A stretch of 10,571 nt of DNA. Source: JABWAJ01 sp046153985 (GTDB taxonomy: Bacteria > Bacteroidota > Bacteroidia > Chitinophagales > Saprospiraceae). Made by a program: the position numbers and the translations under genes. A model generated the notes under the pieces. The model searched no databases and was not told the origin of the DNA. It was given only the letters and a program-made list of their open reading frames with translations. The stretch covers positions 1 through 10,571 of the forward strand of contig JBJXFD010000123.1 of the NCBI GenBank assembly GCA_046153985.1. Reading direction: 5' to 3'. Numbering within the stretch: position 1 is the first letter of the stretch; every line of letters starts with the position of its first letter. Below, in pieces: positions 1 through 6,440 of the stretch.

Positions 1-69
1 CTATTGCATGATTGACTCCTGATCATAGACAAAACCCAAAAACATCAAATGGGTATAGGCTAAACACCG

Positions 70-127
70 CTGACGCGTTCCTTCGCTTGAATGCCCACCG
101 GGCATTCACCCTGCGGGGGCGCTCAGT
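70..127. repeat. Imperfect palindromic (REP-like) element
   Basis: The core is a perfect 9-bp inverted repeat, TGAATGCCC (88-96) and GGGCATTCA (100-108), separated by the three bases ACC. An outer pair, CTGA-C-GCG (70-77) against CGC-TCAG (near 119-126), can close the structure with one bulged C. The element lies in non-coding DNA, is more GC-rich than its surroundings, and is followed directly by an AT-rich ATCAATC repeat. It resembles the dispersed palindromes found between bacterial genes, but only one copy is visible here, so the family name is an inference. Confidence 0.5.
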
Positions 128-128
128 C

Positions 129-170
129 ACATCATCAATCATCATTTATCAATCATCTCTCATCAATCCT
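129..170. repeat. Short ATCAATCATC-type low-complexity repeat
   Basis: Variants of ATCAATCATC are repeated three to four times with small spacers. The stretch abuts the palindrome on its left and has no coding character. Together with the palindrome it may be one composite intergenic element. The rest of 1-382 outside the listed sites holds no gene I can support; the 61-codon open frame from about 12 to 197 reads through both repeats and looks accidental. Confidence 0.4.
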
Positions 171-264
171 TCTTCAAAAAAAGCCAATCAGTGGTAAAAA
201 TGTAGAACTAATCATCTCTGCCCCCCCGACAACCGTTGGACTCCTACGTTTTGAAGAACCTTGA

Positions 265-295
265 ATTGAATAATCAGGCTACTTGAAGCACCTTT
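265..295 (+). promoter_or_regulatory. Candidate Bacteroidota promoter for the SprB-repeat gene
   Basis: ATTG at 265-268 is followed after 19 bases by CACCTTTG at 288-295. This is close to the Bacteroidota sigma-ABfr layout (TTTG, about 19 bases, TAnnTTTG), with the first T of the -7 box replaced by C. Transcription would begin near 300-303, giving a leader of about 80 bases before the ATG at 383. This is a motif match only, and the -33 half is weak. Confidence 0.4.
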
Positions 296-304
296 GTATC
301 CGAC

Positions 305-345
305 AACCGGCAGCTTTGTTTGCCCCCCGTTCAAGGTTGCCGGTT
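305..345 (+). other. Hairpin in the 5' leader of the SprB-repeat gene
   Basis: AACCGGCA (305-312) can pair perfectly with TGCCGGTT (338-345) across a 25-base loop that contains a run of six C. The bases just before the right arm, TTCAAGGTT (330-338), are also the exact complement of AACCTTGAA (257-265). The two pairings cross and share base 338, so they would be alternatives or a pseudoknot. If transcription starts near 300 as suggested, only the first hairpin lies in the mRNA. The function is unknown. Confidence 0.35.
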
Positions 346-382
346 TCATCACTTTATTCTATCACCGAAAGCTATCTTCTTT

Positions 383-3331
383 ATGACCGAAACAACTAAA
401 CTAACCCATGATCGGGCAATTCGATTCCTGCCTATCCGGTGGAGTTTGATAACTGCCTTACTCCTTCAGGTTTTCCTGCTGAATGCCCAAAACATTTCTA
501 CTGCTACGGCGCGATTGCAAATGGCTTGCGAAGACCTTAATATTGAACTGGGCGATTTTTCCCAAAACTGCGAAAATGCACAGGCTTGTTTTATGGTTGA
601 GGGTGGCTCACCTCCCTACACTGTGGTTATTGGCAACCAAAACGGCGGAACTACGGCTGCAAATCCCAACTATTGTTTTTTTGACCTGGAGCCTTTTATG
701 GACTATGTGGTTACGGTAACGGACGCTGAAGGCTGTATGGCTTCCACCGAACTCAACTTGCCGGGCGCAAGTAACTTCGACGCCGAAATCACGAACGTAA
801 CTTGTCATGGCGGATCAGACGGACGCATCGAGCCGATCATTCCGATTGATATTTCGCCTTTGTTTTACCGTTGGGAAGGCCCTGACGGGTTTGAATCAGA
901 CAATGAAGTCGTTGAAGGGCTTCAGGCAGGTACATATTACCTGATTCTGCGCACCACGAATAACCAATGTGTTGGTATCAGCCATTGGACAGTTACCCAG
1001 CCCGAACCCATCGAAATCAATATTGACGTCGATTTAGAACCTTGCCAGTTGGCAGGTGCCTGCGTCTTTGTATCAGGTGGAACAGCGCCTTACATGGTAT
1101 GGGCTTTTGAGGTCCTGCCTCCGGGATTAGCCGGAAGCACTTCGGGTCAGGTGGAAGATTTTTCCGACCTGGATTTTTCTGATGGCACGCCCTTCAATCC
1201 TACGCTTTCCTCTCCGGCTCTCTGTGCAAACGGTTTGCCCAATGGCACCTATTACATTGTCGTATTGGACGCCAACAACTGCTACCGGTGGGATGACTTC
1301 GGCATTCAAAACACAGCTACTTTCACCCGCCAGCGCGAAGTAAAACGCGTGAGCTGCAACGGCGGCAACGATGGCCGGATTTGTTTTGGCATCAATGGCG
1401 GCATCGAGCCATTTTCTACCACATTATCCCCTCCGGGCATGAATGTTGGCATTACCACCCGCCAGGGCTGCTTTGAAAACCTGAGCGCCGGGGTGTATAC
1501 GCTGACTACCATTGACAGCACTGGTTGCCTGCTTTCCGAAAACATCATCGTTCGTGAACCGGACGTGCTCGTTGCAGAATTTAACCGCACCAACAGCAAC
1601 TGCGATGGCGGTGGCGCCGACGGTTGCCTGACGATCGAGGGTGGAACCGCGCCTTATATGGTTTCGCTTTGGCAATTCCCGAGTCCGGGCCCAACTGTAA
1701 TTCCTCAGGTTGTTTTTACCGGAACACAGGTTACTGTGGTCGGCGGAACGCAAGTGGATGGGTTTCCTTTCCTGCCAGCCTCCAATACCGCCAATGTGCG
1801 TTGCGTACAAAATATTCCGCCGGGAATCTACTACATCCTGGTTCGGGACAGCAAAAACTGCTACACCCTGGTACCGCTGGTGGTAAACGAGGTGGAGAAC
1901 CCAATTGAAGCGCATTTTGAGGTCAACAGTACTTCGCCTTGCTCAGGCCCTGTTTCAGGATGCCTGTATGTCAATGGCGGCACAGGACCTTTCGGCGACT
2001 TTACCATTTGGCGCTGGAATAGCCCGCTTACAGTGATCCCACAAGTACATTTTGACGATCAGGGCAACCCGTTCATTGAAGGCGTTGAACCTACAAATGA
2101 GCTGGAATTAAATCCTGTTGCCGGTGCAGTCGGCGTTTGGTGCGCTCAGCAGATTCCTCCCGGATTTTACCTGATCTTTGTAAGGGATGCAAATGGTTGT
2201 TACGTCCTGGTTCCGGTAACGATCCCTTCTTCATCGGGGCTTGAACTCAGCGCGGAAGTTCGGCATGTGGGTTGCAACGGGAATGAGAGCCGGATCAAGC
2301 TCACCATCGAGGGGGGAACAGCGCCCTACACCATCTACCGGAATACCAATACCGAGCCGGTGGTTGTGCAAACCAATATGTATGTCATAGAAGGTTTGGA
2401 ACCCGGAACCTATACGTTCGTCGTGTACGACAATTTCCAGTGCAGTGCCACGATTACGGTGGTAATCGAGCAGGGTGGGGATATTGATTTGAACCTGGAT
2501 TTTGATCCTTTCGGTGAAGAAGCCTGTGTTCACCCCGCGGGTGGAACAGCGCCTTATACCGTTCGCTGGTACAACCTGACCAACAATACGTTGTTTGGCG
2601 ATGGCGCCTGCGTACACAACCTGCCTCCAGGCGCATACATCGTTGTGGTGACAGACGCCAACGGATGCCAAACGGATGCCATCTTCTTTATTGACGAAAA
2701 CCCTTGCGCAGGTGGCGAAGCCTCGGTTGAACCCGGCGTAATCGAGTCGGGAGCAAGCACGACTTTTTTCCTCCACAACTGGAGTGGGCAGTCGGTGCAA
2801 TGGCAATTTAAAACGGAGTTTACCAACTGGTTGAACATTCCGGGGGCAACTATGGCTACTTATCACACGCCGCCGATGCATTCGGCAGTTGATCGGGTCA
2901 TTCAGGTGCGCGCGGTTGTTCAATGCAACGGCGAAATCTATATTTCCGAGCCGACCCAATTTACCATTTTGGGAAGTAACTTGCTGACTTCCGGAGATGA
3001 GGAGCAGGATGCCTATCTGTTCGACACGGGCTATCAGGCACAATTGGCTGCCCTGGTGATGCAGCGTACGACTACCCATGCCGTTGCGCAGGTTTACCCG
3101 ACGGTGAGCCAATCGGAGAGTTTTGTGCGGTTCACGACGAATTTATCCGGAGCAGTACACCTGACCTTGATGAACAGTATGGGTTTGATCGTTCGTCAGA
3201 AAACACTGATGAATCCTGTGGCAGGCGGAGTGACGGAGTTGTCCGTCGCGGAATTGCCGCAAGGCGCCTACTTCGTACGCATCGAATATGGACAAGGCGT
3301 TCAAACCGGACGCATCATTGTGAGTCGTTAA
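383..3331 (+). CDS. SprB-repeat protein with T9SS type A sorting domain
   Basis: This is a 982-residue exported repeat protein, probably secreted or anchored on the cell surface through the type IX system. The frame extends upstream to a TTG at 320, but I chose ATG 383 because it gives a conventional signal peptide: basic residues to about 19, a hydrophobic core at 20-33, and likely cleavage after LNA at 35. About eight SprB-like units fill 60-770, recognisable by a GG-T-x-PY turn, a later LPPGxY and a DANGCY end; examples start near 74, 141, 232, 325, 420, 532, 644 and 720. An Ig-like region (about 780-862) with a VQWQF core follows. Residues 901-982 match the T9SS C-terminal domain pattern: VAQVYPT at the start, a central LMNSMGLIV strand, LPQGAYFVRI, and a GRIIVSR end. 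Many units carry four cysteines, suggesting disulfides. SprB repeats are known from the Flavobacterium gliding adhesin, which is far longer; the role here in adhesion or gliding is inferred. No partner gene lies beside it and a terminator follows at once. Confidence 0.93.
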   Translation: MTETTKLTHDRAIRFLPIRWSLITALLLQVFLLNAQNISTATARLQMACEDLNIELGDFSQNCENAQACFMVEGGSPPYTVVIGNQNGGTTAANPNYCFFDLEPFMDYVVTVTDAEGCMASTELNLPGASNFDAEITNVTCHGGSDGRIEPIIPIDISPLFYRWEGPDGFESDNEVVEGLQAGTYYLILRTTNNQCVGISHWTVTQPEPIEINIDVDLEPCQLAGACVFVSGGTAPYMVWAFEVLPPGLAGSTSGQVEDFSDLDFSDGTPFNPTLSSPALCANGLPNGTYYIVVLDANNCYRWDDFGIQNTATFTRQREVKRVSCNGGNDGRICFGINGGIEPFSTTLSPPGMNVGITTRQGCFENLSAGVYTLTTIDSTGCLLSENIIVREPDVLVAEFNRTNSNCDGGGADGCLTIEGGTAPYMVSLWQFPSPGPTVIPQVVFTGTQVTVVGGTQVDGFPFLPASNTANVRCVQNIPPGIYYILVRDSKNCYTLVPLVVNEVENPIEAHFEVNSTSPCSGPVSGCLYVNGGTGPFGDFTIWRWNSPLTVIPQVHFDDQGNPFIEGVEPTNELELNPVAGAVGVWCAQQIPPGFYLIFVRDANGCYVLVPVTIPSSSGLELSAEVRHVGCNGNESRIKLTIEGGTAPYTIYRNTNTEPVVVQTNMYVIEGLEPGTYTFVVYDNFQCSATITVVIEQGGDIDLNLDFDPFGEEACVHPAGGTAPYTVRWYNLTNNTLFGDGACVHNLPPGAYIVVVTDANGCQTDAIFFIDENPCAGGEASVEPGVIESGASTTFFLHNWSGQSVQWQFKTEFTNWLNIPGATMATYHTPPMHSAVDRVIQVRAVVQCNGEIYISEPTQFTILGSNLLTSGDEEQDAYLFDTGYQAQLAALVMQRTTTHAVAQVYPTVSQSESFVRFTTNLSGAVHLTLMNSMGLIVRQKTLMNPVAGGVTELSVAELPQGAYFVRIEYGQGVQTGRIIVSR

Positions 3332-3359
3332 AATATACCGGGAATTATTTATATCTTTT

Positions 3360-3400
3360 GGCGGGAGGTCATGAACATGGCCTTCCGCCATTTTTATTTT
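3360..3400 (+). terminator. Rho-independent terminator after the SprB-repeat gene
   Basis: GGCGGGAGGTCATG (3360-3373) and CATGGCCTTCCGCC (3376-3389) can form a stem of up to 14 pairs with two G-U wobbles and a very tight turn. The sequence A-TTTTT-A-TTTT follows at once. It lies 28 bases after the stop codon and should isolate the methyltransferase gene from upstream transcription. The T run is only on the plus-strand side. Confidence 0.85.
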
Positions 3401-3444
3401 GTGTCTGCCTTTAGCGTCCGATAACTGTTTATTACTTTTACGAC

Positions 3445-4196
3445 ATGCAAAAAAATGAACCCACACTCATTTATGGTCGCCACCCGGTTGTAGATGCTGC
3501 GCGCGCCGGCGCGCCGATTGATAAAATTTTTTGCAGCAAGGCACCCGGGGCGAAATCGAAAAGGAATTGCGGCACCTTTGCAAGGAGTTGGACATTCCAC
3601 TCCAGGTGGCGCCGAAGGAGCGTTTGGATAAATTTACCAAAGGGAACCACCAGGGCGTACTTGCATTTTTGTCGCTGATTACCTACCACCGCATAGAAGA
3701 CGTGCTGCCGGGAGTTTACGAAAAAGGGGAAGTTCCTTTGTTGCTCATTTTGGATGGCATCACGGATGTGCGCAATTTTGGCGCGATTGCCCGTTCGGCA
3801 GAATGCTGCGGCGTTCACGCCATCATCATTCCCCAGAAAGGCAGCGCCCAAATCAATGCCGACGCGATGAAAGCTTCTGCAGGCGCCTTGTCGAAAATTC
3901 CCGTTTGCCGTGAAAACAGCTTAGTCAATGTGGTGAATTTATTGCGCAGCAGCGGAGTCCGCCTATTGGCTGCCGACCTGGAGGCGAAAAGCCCCATTTT
4001 TAAAATGGACTTTACGACGCCGGTCGCCCTGGTGATGGGCGCAGAAGACGAGGGCATCAGCCATGCCGTATCCCGAATGGTCAATGAACGGTTCATCATC
4101 CCCCAAAAAGGGACAACTGATTCGTTTAATGTTTCTGTGGCTACCGGGATTGCCCTCTACGAAGCCATGCGCCAGCGCCTTGCTATCGAACTCTAA
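3445..4196 (+). CDS. rlmB: TrmH/SpoU-family RNA 2'-O-methyltransferase, RlmB-like, frame broken at 3527-3532
   Basis: This is an AdoMet-dependent methyltransferase of the SPOUT class, most like RlmB, which modifies a 23S rRNA guanosine. The N-terminal 29 codons (ATG 3445; LIYGRHPVVDAA, then PIDKIF) encode the start of the L30e-like RNA-binding domain in one frame. From TTG 3531 the next frame continues LQQGTRGEIEKELRHLC without a gap. Joined by one missing base, the protein is 250 residues, the usual family length. In joined numbering, motif 1 is DGITDVRNFGAIARSAE (about 104-120), motif 2 is ALVMGAEDEGIS (about 195-206), and motif 3 is IPQKGTTDSFNVSVATG (about 219-235); all the expected knot residues are present. 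The break is in T6, where seven T would restore the frame. It could be a sequencing homopolymer error, a real mutation, or slippage on TTT. If real and uncorrected, only a TTG-started, N-truncated form could be made. The assignment to RlmB rather than another TrmH paralogue is inferred. Confidence 0.85.
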
Positions 4197-4308
4197 AGAA
4201 CAGACACCGGATTGCAAAGCCTGATACTACTTTGTTTCCGTATTTTTTATCTGTTAAACAACCGGGACACTTTTTTTTCACTCGATAATGGGGTAGAATC
4301 TATTAAAA

Positions 4309-4345
4309 GGGCAACTTCTTTTGGTTTTCTAAAAAGAAAAAGCCC
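4309..4345. other. AT-rich hairpin upstream of the small exported protein gene
   Basis: GGGC (4309-4312) pairs with GCCC (4342-4345). After a 3x3 internal loop, TTCTTTT (4316-4322) pairs with AAAAGAA (4332-4338) around a 9-base loop. No T run follows, so it is not a standard plus-strand terminator. It lies 59 bases before the start codon and could be in the leader of that gene or in the trailer of the methyltransferase transcript. No other clear signal is seen in 4197-4389. Confidence 0.3.
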
Positions 4346-4389
4346 AAGGTTTGTAAAATTTTAAAATATGCCCTATACTCGCTTATTCT

Positions 4390-4399
4390 GGAAGGAAAG
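4390..4399 (+). promoter_or_regulatory. Purine-rich ribosome binding site deciding the start at 4404
   Basis: GGAAGGAAAG ends four bases before ATG 4404. It is the only clearly Shine-Dalgarno-like site in the window. It supports ATG 4404 over the in-frame ATG at 4368, which would put 12 extra residues before the signal peptide. Confidence 0.6.
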
Positions 4400-4403
4400 A
4401 CCC

Positions 4404-4943
4404 ATGAAGCACCTTCGGTTTTTTCTGGCTTCAAGCCTTGCTTTTTTGTTGTTGGCGCTGGTTTTGCCTGTTGCAGCACAGCAGGTGATGCAGATTGAAA
4501 CGTATGGAAAGGCAAAAACTAAAAAAATATACCCCGGTCAGACGATCCAGTATCGGCTGAAAAATCAAAAAAATGTCTGGCTTACGGGCGCCATCGAAGC
4601 TTACCGGATGGAAGACCGCTTAGTCGTGCTGACGGATCGGTACGTTCCTTTAGACAGCATCGCCGCGTTGCGATACGACCGAAAGTGGTCGAAGGTAGTG
4701 GGCACGCAAATGTTCTGGTTCGGCACGGCATGGTCGGCGTTTGCCGCAGTGGGGACCCTCACCGACGGCGATCCGGACTCTAAATATGAATGGTCGGACG
4801 CGACGGTCACCGGCGGATTTTGGCTGGGTTCTTTGTTGCTTCCGCGCCTGTTTCGCTATAAGCATTATAAAATGGAGGGCCGGCACAGGCTGCGACTGGT
4901 TGATTTGCAGCCTTTTTTGAGTCCCCAGCCCCCGAAAGATTAA
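4404..4943 (+). CDS. Small exported protein of unknown function
   Basis: This is a 179-residue protein I do not recognise by name. The start at 4404 gives a textbook signal peptide: MKHLR, a hydrophobic run over about 6-22, and likely cleavage after VAA at 25. Residues 30-92 alternate short strands with turns: a lysine-rich KAKTKKIYPGQ stretch, then YRLKN, LTGAIEAY, LVVLTDRYVP and LDSIAALRY. This resembles the small beta-rich exported proteins of Bacteroidota that carry a 'PGQ-I-Y-LK ... G-I ... VPLDSI' pattern, but I can give no function. Two moderately hydrophobic stretches (about 101-118 and 134-149) may be membrane segments or a buried helical hairpin; a glycine-rich, acidic DGDPDSKYEW loop lies between them. 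The tail is basic, then ends in a proline-rich SPQPPKD. It stands alone between the methyltransferase and the repeat patch. Confidence 0.8.
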   Translation: MKHLRFFLASSLAFLLLALVLPVAAQQVMQIETYGKAKTKKIYPGQTIQYRLKNQKNVWLTGAIEAYRMEDRLVVLTDRYVPLDSIAALRYDRKWSKVVGTQMFWFGTAWSAFAAVGTLTDGDPDSKYEWSDATVTGGFWLGSLLLPRLFRYKHYKMEGRHRLRLVDLQPFLSPQPPKD

Positions 4944-4944
4944 G

Positions 4945-5227
4945 CGGTTATTGGTTATCGGTTATTTGTTATTGGTGGAGCGTAGGATAGTTACTGGTTA
5001 TTTGTTATTGGTAAGGAACACCATATTGGTTTTGAAACCCTGATCATTGAGGGATGGTAGAACAGACCAATAACCCCATTAACAAATAACTAATCATCAC
5101 GGGACGTTAGAACAGACCAATAACCAATACCCCCATTAACAAATAACCAATCATCACGGGACGTTAGAACAGACCAATAACCAATACACCAATACACCAG
5201 TAACCAATACACCAGTTAACCAGTAAC
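4945..5227. repeat. Mosaic of direct and inverted TTATTGGTTA-type repeats
   Basis: The left part holds GGTTATTTGTTATTGGT twice (4960-4976 and 4996-5012, 36 bases apart). The right part holds three direct units starting GGGATGGTAG or GGGACGTTAG followed by AACAGACCAATAACC (5051, 5101 and 5158). The first two units are 50 and 57 bases long, differing mainly by a 7-base CAATACC-type insertion. The third decays into short ACCAATAC and CCAGTAAC variants. The right units contain AACAAATAACC (5138-5148; ten of eleven bases at 5081-5091), the exact reverse complement of GGTTATTTGTT in the left part, so the two halves can pair. No gene is present. The patch ends about five bases before the kinase start codon, so it must supply that gene's leader. 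Confidence 0.85.
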
Positions 5228-5231
5228 AAGA

Positions 5232-6413
5232 ATGGACATCTACTCCCGTAAGTCGAGGTGGAAAATATATTTAGCTGCGGCAGGTGCGCTCATTGTGGCC
5301 ATTTCTGTGCTGTATACCAATTACTTAGCGGGAAAATTGGCAAGGGAAGAAGAAAATAAAGTCCGGCTTTGGGCGCAAGCTCTGGATGAACTGGATCCGA
5401 AAAGCGACGAGGAACTGGAGCGCTTTGCCAATTGTAGTTTTATCCTCCATCAGAACATTCTGGAATCCAATACGACCATACCGGTCATGCTCGTGGATGA
5501 ACGCGGACGGGTCATTGATGCCGTGAATTTTTCCGACACCAGCCAGGTTTATCTGAAAAAGGAATTGGCTAAAATGGTAAAACTGGGCGTCGAGCCCATA
5601 CAGGGTTTCGCTTATTCCATATATAATAAGGAGTCTACCATCCTCAGGCAGTTGCGCTTTTTTCCACTCATTCAGCTTTTGCTCATCGCGGCATTCATAT
5701 TTTTAGGGTATTTAGCCTTCAACGCAGCCCGGCGCGCCGAACAAAACCGCGTATGGGCAGGCATGGCCAAAGAAACGGCCCACCAGTTGGGAACGCCGAT
5801 CTCTGCGATTATTGCCTGGATTGAGCATTTGCGATCCACTCAGGATGAGGAAACCCAGGATGTGCTCAACGAACTTCAGAGCGATGTGGATCGCCTTGAG
5901 TTGATAGCCGACCGCTTTTCAAAAATAGGATCCGCTCCGAAATTAGAGCGTACCGATGTTTACGCTGAAATTGAAAAATGTTTCACCTACATGCAGCGCC
6001 GCGCTTCGCGCAAAGTTAGTTTTGAGTTTGAACCACCGGCAGAAAAGCTCCCACTATACCTTAATCCGCCACTATTCGACTGGGTTGTGGAGAATTTGCT
6101 CCGGAATGCATTGGACGCCACGGAAGGCAAAGGCAAAATTAGTGCAGAAGTGTATGAAGACCTGGATTTTGCCTACGTTGACATCAGCGATACCGGCAAA
6201 GGTATCCCGAATAATAAATTCAAAACGGTCTTTCAACCGGGGTATACAACTAAAAAGCGAGGTTGGGGCTTAGGTCTTTCACTCACGAAACGCATCATTG
6301 AGGAATACCACGGTGGAAAGATCTATGTGAAAAAATCGGTAGAAGGAGAAGGAACCACTTTCACCATTAAACTGCCGAAAAAAATCGTGAAGCAACCCGC
6401 AGAAATGTATTGA
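5232..6413 (+). CDS. Membrane sensor histidine kinase (HisKA-HATPase_c type)
   Basis: This is a 393-residue inner-membrane two-component kinase. Helix one is at about 11-31 and helix two at about 143-163. They bracket a roughly 110-residue periplasmic region with no family I recognise; its VMLVDERGRVID stretch (85-96) looks PAS-like. The H-box is AKETAHQLGTPIS, with the phosphoacceptor His at 184. ATP-binding motifs follow in order: N-box VVENLLRNALDA (285-296, N288 and N292), G1 DTGKGI (320-325), F-box FQPGYTTK (334-341), G2 GWGLGLSLTK (344-353), and a final GEGTTFTIKLP. All residues for autophosphorylation and ATP binding appear intact. There is no HAMP domain and no receiver domain. No response regulator is next to it, so the partner is encoded elsewhere. 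The ATG at 5232 has no clear ribosome binding site and is preceded directly by the repeat patch. The next gene begins 27 bases after its stop. Confidence 0.93.
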   Translation: MDIYSRKSRWKIYLAAAGALIVAISVLYTNYLAGKLAREEENKVRLWAQALDELDPKSDEELERFANCSFILHQNILESNTTIPVMLVDERGRVIDAVNFSDTSQVYLKKELAKMVKLGVEPIQGFAYSIYNKESTILRQLRFFPLIQLLLIAAFIFLGYLAFNAARRAEQNRVWAGMAKETAHQLGTPISAIIAWIEHLRSTQDEETQDVLNELQSDVDRLELIADRFSKIGSAPKLERTDVYAEIEKCFTYMQRRASRKVSFEFEPPAEKLPLYLNPPLFDWVVENLLRNALDATEGKGKISAEVYEDLDFAYVDISDTGKGIPNNKFKTVFQPGYTTKKRGWGLGLSLTKRIIEEYHGGKIYVKKSVEGEGTTFTIKLPKKIVKQPAEMY

Positions 6414-6440
6414 TCTGTTCATAACAAAACGAATTATACC

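Noticed and set aside
12..197. 61-codon plus-strand open frame at the left edge
   Set aside because: It reads through a palindrome and a short AT-rich repeat, has no start signal and no protein-like pattern.
1424..1915. 163-codon minus-strand open frame
   Set aside because: It is antisense to the same repeat gene and shows no recognisable motif.
2231..3112. 293-codon minus-strand open frame
   Set aside because: It lies entirely opposite the SprB-repeat gene, whose plus-strand frame has clear domains. Long antisense frames are expected opposite such codon use.
3433..3440. TACTTTTA as a -7 promoter box for the methyltransferase gene, with TTTA at 3410-3413
   Set aside because: The spacing is right, but transcription would start at or beyond the ATG at 3445, and both boxes are imperfect.
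4945..5227. CRISPR array
   Set aside because: The units are uneven (50 and 57 bases), partly inverted, and the sequences between shared words are themselves variants of the same word rather than unique spacers. No cas gene is present.
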